From NCBI GenBank assembly GCA_965262785.1, contig OZ253559.1:1364001-1428000 (forward strand): 64,000 bases of DNA, read 5' to 3'. Source of the DNA: G965218495 sp965262785. Its GTDB lineage: Bacteria; Bacteroidota; Rhodothermia; Rhodothermales; Bin80. Shown piece by piece: positions 27,084 to 35,839 of this stretch. The position numbers and the translations under genes are program-made. Under the pieces are notes generated by a model. That model worked only from the letters and a program-made list of their open reading frames with translations. It had not been told where the DNA came from and did no database searches. Positions within the stretch are counted from its first letter, which is position 1, and each line of letters opens with the position of its first letter.

Positions 27084-28397
27084 TCAGCAGCGCACTACTG
27101 CGCGGGGGCATCCAGCGGCAGGTGTTGCCTTTGCAGCCCCTTGGGGCTGGCAGACCGAATCCCCACTAACCCATTGACCCCCGGAGGTGGTCAGGACCTG
27201 GGTCAGCTCCTTCATGTCCTCCCGGCGTATCGGCTTCAGATTCGACTCGTACTGCATGAATATCGCCCCGCACCAGCGCTGACGCATCCCCGATGATCCC
27301 CAGCGCTTCACGTTCCGTGATCGGTTCGCAATAATGCTGTTGAGGTTCTCGATGATGTTTGTCGTCTTCAGACTGTCTCTGACAGCCTGGTTCCGCACCC
27401 CCAACCGGTGAAGCGCCAGCGTATCCTCCATACCCTCCTCCAGACTGCGTGCGGCTTTCGGGCACGACCGCTGCAGCGCTTCATGCAGCGACACAAGCGC
27501 CGCCCGTGCCTCTGCGTACGTGGGCAGTTCCCAAGCCGCCTGAAGCCGACGCTTCATTTGCGTGGCCGCTGGCTCGCTCTTGATGTGACGCGTCACATTG
27601 GTACGCTTGTGCCATTGGCAGCGCTGGAATACGACCGCATCCCCAAACACCGCACTGATTCCCTTGCGAAGCCCGCGGCTGCCGTCCACCTGTACCAACA
27701 GCTTGTCGGTATGGGTGAAGCCCCGACGCAACAGATCCTGCAGCAGCGACTCCACCTGCGCACTGTTCTCGGTACGGCTTTCCGCAAAGCCCAGTACGAC
27801 CTTCTCGCCCTCGGTCGTGATGCCCATCGCTACGATCATCTGCATACCAGCCAAATACTTGCCATCAAGCAGGAGCACCGCAAAGGTGTGCTGATCGAAG
27901 CGGCGCGTCTCAAATGCCTTCAGTAGCGCTGCCGTCTGCGTAATGAAGGCGTTGCCAATGCTGCTGGCACTCAACCCCAGACTATCGGTGAAGACTTGGG
28001 CCGCCTGCCTGTAATTGCGCCGCGAGAGTCCACACAGCAACCCTCGTGTCACGCTTTCCCGGTCCATAAGCCCACGCTCGCGCAAGAGGCGGTACGTTTG
28101 CAGAGGACGCTCCTTTCGGGTTCGTACATTCCGCACGCGCGGAACGCGGACCGCAATGCGCTCCAAACCGACGCGGATGGAACCCGGATTCGCCCCCCAG
28201 CGCTGAAAGCCGGTCTTATGGTGCTTCCCACGTGCGCCGCATATGAAGTGGGCCTCGGCTTCCATGACCCATGTGGCCATCTTGGTAAGAAGATGATCAA
28301 GACATCCAAGGCAGCTGGCCAGGCCGATGAAGTTCCTTTGCGCAAGCCCCCGAAAGTCCTCGATGAGTGATTGATCCAGCATAGGGGTATGGGGCAT
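27084..28397 (-). CDS. IS256-like mutator transposase, copy A
   Basis: This 437-residue transposase keeps the mutator-type catalytic triad: D in FAVLLLDGKYLAG, D in LVQVDGSRGLRKG and E in TTNIIENLNSII. It also keeps the family C-x2-H, read as FQRCQWHKR. It starts at ATG 28397, sharing one base with the stop of the upstream accessory gene (TGATG), so translation is coupled. It differs from copy B by about ten residues (for example GCLDH/GSLDH and KSEPA/KSKPA), so the two copies did not arise very recently. Confidence 0.9.
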   Translation of the reverse strand: MPHTPMLDQSLIEDFRGLAQRNFIGLASCLGCLDHLLTKMATWVMEAEAHFICGARGKHHKTGFQRWGANPGSIRVGLERIAVRVPRVRNVRTRKERPLQTYRLLRERGLMDRESVTRGLLCGLSRRNYRQAAQVFTDSLGLSASSIGNAFITQTAALLKAFETRRFDQHTFAVLLLDGKYLAGMQMIVAMGITTEGEKVVLGFAESRTENSAQVESLLQDLLRRGFTHTDKLLVQVDGSRGLRKGISAVFGDAVVFQRCQWHKRTNVTRHIKSEPAATQMKRRLQAAWELPTYAEARAALVSLHEALQRSCPKAARSLEEGMEDTLALHRLGVRNQAVRDSLKTTNIIENLNSIIANRSRNVKRWGSSGMRQRWCGAIFMQYESNLKPIRREDMKELTQVLTTSGGQWVSGDSVCQPQGAAKATPAAGCPRAVVRC

Positions 28398-29365
28398 CAG
28401 ACGGCGTTAAGGTTGATGAGACTCTCACGAAGTTGTGGCAGATAGGCCGCATGGGCCACACGGCGCAGCTGAGCCTCGTGTTCCAACAGTGCCAGTGCCA
28501 TCTGTTCGCGTTGCTGGAAAACGGCGCTGGCCGGGGTCTGCAACCTGCGACTGATGGCATCCATGAAGCGCATCACGCGTAGCCCCCGGTCGAGCTTGAG
28601 CAGCATGCCCGTGCGTTGAATCGTCAGAGATTGCTCCAGGCCCTCCCATAAAACCTTCGCTGCGGACCGATTGACACGCGTCAAGTCCTGGTGAATACGG
28701 GTGAGTGCGCGTTCAGCTTCCCGGGCATCGAACCCATTCCATGCCTGGCGGAGGCGATTGCGATACACAGGAACAAGGTCTTCCGGAAGACCACAGGTGA
28801 CTTGATCCAACAGCGAATTGAGACAGCGCTGTATAGCGACCTTGGCGCCGAACACCTGGCGCACCGCCGATTGAAGTCCCGAACTGCTGGGCAGCACACA
28901 GAGCAGCCCATCGGCGGCCGAAAGACCACGATCGGACAGCGACTGCACAAAGGACGTAAGAGCAGAGACGTTTTCAGGGTAGCACGCTACAAGGCCAAGT
29001 ATGCGGCGATAGCCCGTGATGGTCAGACCCGCTCCAAGAACGATGCTAACGCCGCGTGGGCACAGCCCGCGCAGCCAGATCGCAACGATCGGGTCGTCTT
29101 GCAGACTGCGCGAATGCAACAGCTGCCACGCTTCATTCAACTGCGCCGAGTCCGGCTTTGTGTCCTGGGCCGCAGCAGAAGCCTTGATCACTACGGGCGG
29201 TGGCGCCGGCTGCTGCTGCGCTGCCGGAATGGGCCAGTCGGTGGTCAATTGTTGCAGTATGTGCGTGCAGAGCTTCATCAGAAGCCGCCGCGAGTCACCG
29301 GAGGGATTGATCTGGGCGTCTAAAGGTGCCTTAGCCCTCCCCAAAACAGGCTGTGAGGGGTTCAT
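28397..29365 (-). CDS. IS-encoded transposase paralogue lacking catalytic residues, copy A
   Basis: This 322-residue protein is encoded ahead of the transposase. From about residue 120 it aligns with the transposase of the same element without gaps over 59 residues (from LGLVACYPENV to VAIQRC). The aspartates are replaced: LLLDG becomes IWLRG, and VQVDGSRG becomes CVLPSSSG. The C-x2-H histidine is lost and the catalytic glutamate position carries aspartate (RFMDAISRR). The first 120 residues are proline/alanine-rich and unique. It cannot catalyse strand transfer; a DNA-binding or regulatory partner role is inferred. The frame is intact in both copies. Confidence 0.82.
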   Translation of the reverse strand: MNPSQPVLGRAKAPLDAQINPSGDSRRLLMKLCTHILQQLTTDWPIPAAQQQPAPPPVVIKASAAAQDTKPDSAQLNEAWQLLHSRSLQDDPIVAIWLRGLCPRGVSIVLGAGLTITGYRRILGLVACYPENVSALTSFVQSLSDRGLSAADGLLCVLPSSSGLQSAVRQVFGAKVAIQRCLNSLLDQVTCGLPEDLVPVYRNRLRQAWNGFDAREAERALTRIHQDLTRVNRSAAKVLWEGLEQSLTIQRTGMLLKLDRGLRVMRFMDAISRRLQTPASAVFQQREQMALALLEHEAQLRRVAHAAYLPQLRESLINLNAV

Positions 29366-29453
29366 ATGATTGGAAAGGAATGGTGGAGACTAGGGTCCAC
29401 CTCCACAGCAACTCTCCAATTCCCAACTTGAATTTGTGCGATCCCAGGAGCCA

Positions 29454-29642
29454 CTCAGCGAGGCCCGTATCCTGACAGAGCTGAGCGGCGCGCAAGTCTC
29501 CCTCATTACCGACACCAGTACGCTGAAGCAGTATCTGCTCGCCTCCCCCGCCACCGCAGCTCAGCGGACGCTCTACAGCGTAGCCGGACTAAAGTACCCC
29601 AGCAGGACCCGCGAGCTGGCCACTCCCGACCAGCTCCCCTAA
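29454..29642 (+). pseudogene. IS1634-family transposase, 3' part
   Basis: This is the continuation of the split transposase after the duplicated 8 bases. The frame runs on from QEP with LSEARILTELSGAQVSLI and later SVAGLKYPSRTRELATPDQ, then TAA at 29640-29642. No ribosome site precedes it, so it is not an independent gene. Confidence 0.8.
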
Positions 29643-29735
29643 GGAGTCCGGCTACGATCGAAAGGAGCCTCAGGGTTCCCTCAAAATCGGCACGCGTAGT
29701 GTTCACTATTGTATGTTGGTCAAGTATCACTCATA

Positions 29736-30043
29736 CTATTTTACATCTAAACCGCGGAAGTCAGGAATGCGTTTCAGCACGTCGGTAAGCCACTCCTCGG
29801 GATGTACTCCGTGCAGCTTGCATGTGCCGAGTAGGGAATAAAACACGGCGGTGCGCTGAGCGGCTTTAAGCGATTTCGCAAACAGGTAAATCTTCCGGCT
29901 CAGTGCCGACGGCCACAACGCATTCCCGATAAGGCTATTGTCCAGTTCGACGTGGCTCGCGTCCAGATATCGGATGAGCTTGTTCCAGCGCGCCAGCATG
30001 TAGTAGACGGCTCGGCTTTTTCCCAGCCACTTTGGGGCGTATC
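29736..30043 (-). pseudogene. IS66-family transposase C-terminal fragment
   Basis: The frame encodes the end of an IS66 transposase: APKWLGKSRAVYYMLARWNKL, then YLDASHVELDNSLIGNALWP, then FYSLLGTCKLHGVHPEEWL. In intact IS66 proteins the glutamate of the DDE triad lies in the E-x-DNN-x-x-E-x-A-x-R-P stretch. Here that stretch reads DNSLIGNALWP, with the E replaced by G, so the fragment is dead. A stop at 30051-30053 closes the frame, and the group II intron begins at 30056. Confidence 0.78.
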
Positions 30044-30789
30044 CCGATCTTCACTGTGCGCCGTGAAAAGGCGCTTTCCTGTGGCGGGTGCGAATCCCGC
30101 CCAACATCTGTCGCTCCAGTTGGTAGCGGCTACAGCGTATTATGGAGGTAACAACATAGTATGAAGCACTGTGGTTAACGGGCTACGTGAGTAGCTTAGC
30201 GACCATGCGGGCCGGAACGTGAGTGAACGCTGAGCAGGCCCCGAAACGGGTGATGCGAGTGTCGACCTTCCGGTGATATGGGGAAGACCGCTGCGGCTCG
30301 GGAAGCGAGCGACAAAGGCACCGAGACCGACTCGCCGGGGTATTGGCGCTGGCACGCATGGAAGATCAGGAGAGTTGCAACACGGGAAGCCCTATTGGTG
30401 GTGTGGCACGCACCAACTGGAAGCTCTTTGAGCCAGGCCAGGCTGATAGGGTGGCGGAGTGGCCCGTATTACTGAAGACGCGGGGTAATGCCCGTCGAGG
30501 GAAGGGGCCGCAGGTGCGGAGCGGTGTTCAAAGGGTGAAAGGCCCCGGAAATAATGGCATAGCCTACCATCCGATCAGGGTCGGTGAATCCAGCGACACC
30601 ACATGCGTAAGTGAAGGACCCGTAGGCCAGTCGCATTCTATGCGATGCTGGCGTACGGGGTTGTCAGGGCGTAAACAGGCCTGTCAACGCGTTATCCGCG
30701 GTATAGGGTGGGATCGCACAAATTCAAGTTGGGAATTGGAGAGTTGCTGTGGAGGTGGACCCTAGCCTCCACCACTCCTTTCCAACCAT

Positions 30790-31758
30790 ATGAACCCCTC
30801 ACAGCCTGTTTTGGGGAGCACTGAGGCGCCTGCAGACGCCCAGATCAATCCCTCCGGTGACTCGCGGCGGCTTCTGATGAAGCTCTGCACGCACATACTG
30901 CAACAATTGACCACCGACTGGCCCATTCCGGCAGCGCAGCAGCAGCCGGCGCCACCGCCCGTAGTGATCAAGGCTTCTGCTGCGGCGCAGGACACAAAGC
31001 CAGACTCGGCGCAGTTGAATGAAGCGTGGCAGCTGTTGCATTCGCGCAGTCTGCAAGACGACCCGATCGTTGCGATCTGGCTGCGCGGGCTGTGCCCACG
31101 CGGCGTTAACATCGTTCTTGGAGCGGGTCTGACCATCACGGGCTATCGCCGCATACTTGGCCTTGTAGCGTGCTACCCTGAAAACGTCTCTGCTCTTACG
31201 TCCTTTGTGCAGTCGCTGTGCGATCGTGGTCTTTCGGCCGCCGATGGGCTGCTCTGTGTGCTGCCCAGCAGTACGGGACTTCAATCGGCGGTGCGCCAGG
31301 TGTTCGGCGCCAAGGTCGCTATACAGCGCTGTCTCAATTCGCTGTTGGATCAAATCACCTGCGGTCTTCCGGAAGACCTTGTTCCTGTGTATCGCAATCG
31401 CCTCCGCCAGGCATGGAATGGGTTCGATGCCCGGGAAGCTGAACGCGCACTCACCCGTATTCACCAGGACTTGACGCGCGTCAATCGGTCCGCAGCGAAG
31501 GTTTTATGGGAGGGCCTGGAGCAATCTCTGACGATTCAACGTACGGGCATGCTGCTCAAGCTCGACCGGGGGCTACGCGTGATGCGCTTCATGGATGCCA
31601 TCAGTCGCAGGTTGCAGACCCCGGCCAGCGCCGTTTTCCAGCAACGCGAACAGATGGCACTGGCACTGTTGGAACACGAGGCTCATCTGCGCCGTGTGGC
31701 CCATGCGGCCCATCTGCCACAACTTCGTGAGATTCTCATCAACCTCAACGCCGTATGA
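30790..31758 (+). CDS. IS-encoded transposase paralogue lacking catalytic residues, copy B
   Basis: This 322-residue protein is about 96% identical by eye to the copy A protein. It shows the same loss of both catalytic aspartates (IWLRG, CVLPSSTG) while keeping the mutator-transposase fold signature around QVFGAKVAIQRC. The frame is open with no stop or frameshift despite divergence from copy A, suggesting the protein is needed by the element. Its stop overlaps the transposase start as ATGA. Confidence 0.82.
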   Translation: MNPSQPVLGSTEAPADAQINPSGDSRRLLMKLCTHILQQLTTDWPIPAAQQQPAPPPVVIKASAAAQDTKPDSAQLNEAWQLLHSRSLQDDPIVAIWLRGLCPRGVNIVLGAGLTITGYRRILGLVACYPENVSALTSFVQSLCDRGLSAADGLLCVLPSSTGLQSAVRQVFGAKVAIQRCLNSLLDQITCGLPEDLVPVYRNRLRQAWNGFDAREAERALTRIHQDLTRVNRSAAKVLWEGLEQSLTIQRTGMLLKLDRGLRVMRFMDAISRRLQTPASAVFQQREQMALALLEHEAHLRRVAHAAHLPQLREILINLNAV

Positions 31759-33071
31759 TGACCCATACCCCTATGCTGGATCAATCACTCATCGAGGACC
31801 TTCGCGGGCTTGCGCAAAGGAATTTCATCGGCCTGGCCAGCTGCCTTGGAAGTCTTGATCATCTTCTTACCAAGATGGCCACATGGGTCATGGAAGCCGA
31901 GGCCCACTTCATATGCGGCGCACGTGGGAAGCACCATAAGACCGGCTTTCAGCGCTGGGGGGCGAATCCGGGTTCCATCCGCGTCGGTTTGGAGCGCATT
32001 GCGGTCCGCGTTCCGCGCGTGCGGAATGTACGAACCCGAAAGGAGCGTCCTCTGCAAACGTACCGCCTCTTGCGCGAGCGTGGGCTTATGGACCGGGAAA
32101 GCGTGGTAAGAAGGTTGCTGTGTGGACTGTCGCGGCGCAATTACAGGCAGGCGGCCCAAGTCTTCACCGATAGTCTGGGGTTGAGTGCCAGCAGCATAGG
32201 CAACGCCTTCATAACGCAGACGGCAGCGCTACTGGAGGCATTTGAGACGCGCCGCTTCGATCAGCACACCTTTGCGGTGCTCCTGCTTGATGGCAAGTAT
32301 TTGGCTGGTATGCAGATGACCGTAGCGATGGGCATCACGACCGAGGGCGAGAAGGTCGTACTGGGCTTTGCGGAAAGCCGTACCGAGAACAGTGCGCAGG
32401 TGGAGTCGCTGCTGCAGGATCTGTTGCGTCGGGGCTTCACCCATACCGACAAGCTGTTGGTGCAGGTGGACGGCAGCCGCGGGCTTCGCAAGGGGATCAG
32501 CGCGGTGTTTGGGGATGCGGTCGAATTCCAGCGCTGCCAGTGGCACAAGCGTACCAATGTGACGCGTCACATCAAAAGCAAGCCAGCGGCCACGCAAATG
32601 AAGCGCCGGCTTCAGGCGGCTTGGGAACTGCCCACGTACGCGGAGGCACGGGCGGCGCTTGCGTCGCTGCATGAAGCGCTGCAGCGATCGTGTCCGAAAG
32701 CCGCACGCAGTCTGGAGGAGGGTTTGGAGGATACGCTGACGCTTCACCGGTTGGGGGTGCGGAACCAGGCTGTCAGAGACAGCCTGAAGACGACGAACAT
32801 CATCGAGAACCTCAACAGCATTATTGCGAACCGATCACGGAACGTGAAGCGCTGGGGATCATCGGGGATGCGTCAGCGCTGGTGCGGGGCGATATTCATG
32901 CAGTACGAGTCGAATCTGAAGCCGATACGCCGGGAGGACATGAAGGAGCTGACCCAGGTCCTGAGCACCTCCGGGGGTCGATGGGTTAGTGGGGATTCGG
33001 TCTGCCAGCCCCAGGGGGCTGCAAAGGCAACACCTGCCGCTGGATGCCACAGCGCAGTAGTGCGCTGCTGA
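31755..33071 (+). CDS. IS256-like mutator transposase, copy B
   Basis: This 438-residue transposase keeps all catalytic residues (LLLDGKYLAG, VQVDGSRGL, NIIENLNS) and the QRCQWHK zinc-like motif. The start MMTHTPML overlaps the accessory gene stop by four bases. The C-terminal tail ending CHSAVVRC differs slightly from copy A. Probably active. Confidence 0.9.
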   Translation: MMTHTPMLDQSLIEDLRGLAQRNFIGLASCLGSLDHLLTKMATWVMEAEAHFICGARGKHHKTGFQRWGANPGSIRVGLERIAVRVPRVRNVRTRKERPLQTYRLLRERGLMDRESVVRRLLCGLSRRNYRQAAQVFTDSLGLSASSIGNAFITQTAALLEAFETRRFDQHTFAVLLLDGKYLAGMQMTVAMGITTEGEKVVLGFAESRTENSAQVESLLQDLLRRGFTHTDKLLVQVDGSRGLRKGISAVFGDAVEFQRCQWHKRTNVTRHIKSKPAATQMKRRLQAAWELPTYAEARAALASLHEALQRSCPKAARSLEEGLEDTLTLHRLGVRNQAVRDSLKTTNIIENLNSIIANRSRNVKRWGSSGMRQRWCGAIFMQYESNLKPIRREDMKELTQVLSTSGGRWVSGDSVCQPQGAAKATPAAGCHSAVVRC

Positions 33072-33471
33072 CGCTGGCATAACGCAAAACCCGCAGCTGT
33101 CTGGACGCTCTGAGGCGCTGCACCCTGCCAAGATCGCCGCTTACGCGTGCGATCAGAGGATCCCTGCGGGATATCGTGCCCGGAAAGTCACTCCACGAGC
33201 CTGCCTACGCCCGAAAATCCGCGTGTGAGCACGCAATTGGGCCCGCATTGGCATGCACCGTCCCATTTGCACCCACACACTCGACCCGAAGCCCAATCCA
33301 TTGCCAAAAGATATCTACTTTGAGGGCCCATCTCGGCAGAAGCTGCCGAAACCCAACTTAAAAATGTGCAATCCCATAGGGTGGCTGTAAGGAGCGTGTC
33401 GCTCCTTGCGTAGTGGAAGTCCTATGCGGCAGGAGAAGCGGTCCGAGTGCGAGTGGCATGATCCGCCTGGA

Positions 33472-33504
33472 GAGCCGGGTACGGGAAAACCGTACGCCCG
33501 GTTC
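33472..33504 (+). ncRNA. group II intron domain V
   Basis: This 33-base hairpin starts GAGCCGGG and ends CCCGGTTC. It has an 8-bp lower stem holding the AGC catalytic triad, a two-base CG bulge on the 3' side, a 5-bp upper stem (TACGG/CCGTA) and a GAAAA loop, which is the canonical domain V architecture. Domain VI follows: GGGCGGCGGGAGG (33508-33520) pairs with CCTCCCGCCG-A-CCC, leaving A33607 bulged seven bases from the intron end. Confidence 0.85.
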
Positions 33505-33666
33505 GGTGGGCGGCGGGAGGAAACACGGTGATGGAAGCCGGACTGAGGCCCGGAGCGAAAGCGACGGAATGGCCACCGGATCCTAAGGCAGGTGCGCCTC
33601 CCGCCGACCCTACAATGCCATTAACTTGTATGCCGCAATTTGCCGTGGAAAGGCGTGAAGTTCTGG

Positions 33667-35328
33667 CTACATGCTGAATCCTACGGCCACTGAGGCTAGC
33701 AGTGCAATCACGCCCACGAAAAGAACAATTGTCACAACGCAACCATTTGCGGTGCTCCTCGCCGCCGTTTGAGACGTAACTTCATAAGTACGTTCGCGCG
33801 CCAAGTGCTGCATCGCGGCCAGAGAATTTGACGCCAAGAATGCAGCGCACTGATCGTCGATTGGAAACGACTTACCGTCCCAGCTTTGTTGCTGTGAGAC
33901 TGCGCCAAAACACTGACCAACGGCTAGCAAGGAATGCGCAGCTTCGCGGGCTGTGGATAGCTGGTCCGTATCATTGTAGGCGGAAACGACGAATCTCACC
34001 AAGATCCCGCACACAAAAGTCCCGCATTGGACCATCTCGTCACTCGATCGGAATCTTGGGCCAAACGATCGGACACCCTGGTTCCGAATGGCTGTGAGCA
34101 GGCTGATCGCAGAATCGTCTCGGCTCCCTGCCTTCCCGAGGGCTTGTCGCACAAGGGCTAACTTACTGCGCGGACTTGAGTACAAATCAAACTGTTCCAT
34201 GGCGCCTTCAATCCACGCCTTCAGTGTGGCCCGAACGCGCTTCATGGCATGACCCTTGATAATCGTCCTCGCAGTCTCAAGATCCTCTTGCGCTCTCGCA
34301 CGTACGGCGGAACTACAAGCCACATCGATTGCATATTTCACTAGGTCAAGGGATTCGGAGGCTACCCGAATGGATTCCGTATCTCGGTTCGCGTGGTGGT
34401 TATAGTGCTGCACGGCTACGCTCAGTAGCTCACTCGCGATGCGGTCCGCGAGAGAAGTGTACACAAACTCAGAGTCGGAGACGATGTCAGTGAGCTCCGA
34501 AAGCTGTACACGTGCCACCTTCGTCAATAGTCTTCCGGCCGCAAGGGCCTGGGACGGTTTTTTCTCATATGCGGACGCACATTCACGTATGGCGCGCTCG
34601 AGCTCTTGTCTAGGCCCTAGTGCGAATCTCTGCCTAAGCGCTGCCACACGAGATCCGCTCCCCGAGTCCAAGACGGACACGAGCATTAGCGTGGGTAGCT
34701 CCAAGCCATGCGACTCTGCCTCCTCCTTGAATAATTCCAGCGTTTCAGCAAAGATGTCTGCGATCTCGCCGGGATCTCGAGTCGCAATCTCGTCACTGAA
34801 GGATGCGCAGAAAGATGACAAATCAGGCCCAGAGAGTCCCCCTATGAGACGTGCCTTCGCCTTTAGCCCCCGGAGCAAGTGGTCCATGCGCTCAGAGTCA
34901 CTACTGAACAAATCTTGACTCGGTGACCTGTCTACCAGCGCGATCAGCAGGGAAATCGTTCCAAGGTTGTTTATGCTAGACGCGTACTCCAGTGCAATTG
35001 ATCTACCCTCGACCTGCAACCAGATCGCCAGGGCGCCATGCAAGTCGCCAGAACGGAGCTTACAGAGGCCCTTTTCGTCTATTGAATCGCCACGCGTGAA
35101 CCAGAACAATCCGGGACCGATTCTGTCCCGTGCATCCTGAATTCTGGTTGAGGCGTGCTCGACTGCTATCGCATTGCGACGACAACCCGGGAAGTAAAGG
35201 TCGTCCTGAAAAACAAGCGGCTTACCCACTTCGAGATACCGCTTGATCTGAGATCCTCGCTGCGTTTCTTCGCGCTTGCTACAATTCGCAACCAGTCCGA
35301 GAACGTGAAATGGGTTATTCAGGATCAT
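33667..35328 (-). CDS. J-domain-like tail-anchored protein of the Hsp70 operon
   Basis: The N terminus NPFHVLGLVANCSKREETQ, followed by DARDRIGPGLFWF, resembles the J-like domain of proteins encoded beside specialised Hsp70s in Bacteroidota. The HPD tripeptide of true J-domains is absent. The middle is helical, resembling tetratricopeptide-type repeats. The C terminus is a single membrane helix (VVTIVLFVGVIALLASVAVGF) with almost nothing after it, so the protein is tail-anchored with its body in the cytosol. ATG 35328 overlaps the TerB gene stop as ATGA. It is the last gene of the five-gene operon. A role as a targeting partner for the neighbouring Hsp70 is inferred. Confidence 0.72.
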   Translation of the reverse strand: MILNNPFHVLGLVANCSKREETQRGSQIKRYLEVGKPLVFQDDLYFPGCRRNAIAVEHASTRIQDARDRIGPGLFWFTRGDSIDEKGLCKLRSGDLHGALAIWLQVEGRSIALEYASSINNLGTISLLIALVDRSPSQDLFSSDSERMDHLLRGLKAKARLIGGLSGPDLSSFCASFSDEIATRDPGEIADIFAETLELFKEEAESHGLELPTLMLVSVLDSGSGSRVAALRQRFALGPRQELERAIRECASAYEKKPSQALAAGRLLTKVARVQLSELTDIVSDSEFVYTSLADRIASELLSVAVQHYNHHANRDTESIRVASESLDLVKYAIDVACSSAVRARAQEDLETARTIIKGHAMKRVRATLKAWIEGAMEQFDLYSSPRSKLALVRQALGKAGSRDDSAISLLTAIRNQGVRSFGPRFRSSDEMVQCGTFVCGILVRFVVSAYNDTDQLSTAREAAHSLLAVGQCFGAVSQQQSWDGKSFPIDDQCAAFLASNSLAAMQHLARERTYEVTSQTAARSTANGCVVTIVLFVGVIALLASVAVGFSM

Positions 35329-35816
35329 TCCGATCTGGGATTCAAGTTGATGTCCGGCATCGAAGCGGAAGCATCTGCAAACGGCCATTCATGGCGCCCC
35401 GCAGCGCGGATTCCCTCGGCAAGATAGCTTTGCCATTCAGGGTGCAGAGCCTTGAGGGCTTCGCGATCCAGATCAAAATCGTTCACAAGGTCCCGGATGT
35501 ACCGGATTTCGTTGGGCTGAATGACCTCGTCCGCCTCGACAAGCTGGATCAAGAGATCAAGTAGCAGTGCACTGTCTTGTTCGGAGAATTCCGTCGATAG
35601 GAGCTTGTCCCTAGCCCGCCTGACCATGCCGTGGGCATCAGCAACAAACTCCTCGCGCACCGACAGCAGGTCAGCATCCACTTGCTTCGCTGGCTGTCCC
35701 AATTGAATCGCGATCGAACGAAGGCACGAAACTTCGGCCGGGGCGATTTCCCCGTCACACGCCATGCACCCGTATGCGATCCGAAAGAATTCTGGAAGAA
35801 GTGGGTGGATTTTCAT
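35325..35816 (-). CDS. TerB-like helical domain protein
   Basis: This small soluble protein of about 163 residues fits the TerB/DjlA-N fold: two acidic helix-turn segments, YGCMACDGEIAPAEVSCLRS and LIQLVEADEVIQPNEIRYIR, carry the paired D-G-E-I / D-E-V-I signatures. TerB domains bind metal or membranes in stress-response systems and also occur at the front of some J-proteins. ATG 35816 gives the start MKIHPLLPEFF, and GTG 35837 lies closer to the upstream stop and could be used. The gene overlaps the next gene by four bases. Its place between a kinase-AAA+ protein and a J-like protein suggests a scaffold or sensing role. Confidence 0.72.
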   Translation of the reverse strand: MKIHPLLPEFFRIAYGCMACDGEIAPAEVSCLRSIAIQLGQPAKQVDADLLSVREEFVADAHGMVRRARDKLLSTEFSEQDSALLLDLLIQLVEADEVIQPNEIRYIRDLVNDFDLDREALKALHPEWQSYLAEGIRAAGRHEWPFADASASMPDINLNPRSE

Positions 35817-35839
35817 GATTGGCAGTCGCGTCTGCACAT

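Larger units (their letters stand above)
26780..29445 (-). mobile_element. IS256-like insertion sequence, copy A (2666 bp, two genes)
   Basis: The ends are inverted repeats of about 24 bases beginning GGGATYGCACA and ending AAGTTGGG. An exact 8-bp target duplication, AGGAGCCA, flanks the element (26772-26779 and 29446-29453); 8-9 bp is the IS256-family habit. It carries two overlapping genes, a mutator-type transposase and a related, catalytically dead protein. It is an inverted, slightly diverged copy of 30710-33375. Confidence 0.88.
30710..33375 (+). mobile_element. IS256-like insertion sequence, copy B (about 2.67 kb, two genes)
   Basis: This copy has the same inverted ends as copy A and is in the opposite orientation. 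ATAGGGT occurs on both sides (30703-30709 and 33376-33382). An eighth base, G, would match if the left end is taken one base further in. The element lies inside the group II intron, between its upstream domains and domain V. Confidence 0.87.
30056..33613 (+). mobile_element. group II intron, apparently ORF-less, interrupted by IS256-like copy B
   Basis: The 5' end is GTGCGCC, matching the group II GTGYG boundary, and the 3' end is CCCTAC after a bulged A in domain VI. Removing the insertion at 30710-33375 and one target-duplication copy leaves about 885 nt. That is enough for the ribozyme domains but not for a reverse transcriptase, and none of its motifs is present. The last six exon bases TTCACT (30050-30055) pair perfectly with AGTGAA at 30222-30227, a candidate EBS1; a chance 6-base match in this length is not negligible. 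It sits at the broken edge of an IS66 fragment. It would need a protein supplied in trans to move. Confidence 0.75.

Noticed and set aside
30082..30101. GCGGGTGCGAATCCCGCC, resembling a tRNA T-arm
   Set aside because: It lies 26 bases inside the group II intron, where such a hairpin is part of domain I. No other tRNA arms surround it.
26780..33375. CRISPR-like or long tandem repeat signal from the repeated 2.67-kb block
   Set aside because: The repeat is two inverted IS copies with terminal repeats and target duplications, not a spacer array.
30056..33613. retron or diversity-generating element
   Set aside because: There is no reverse transcriptase or template/variable repeat pair; domains V and VI identify a group II intron.
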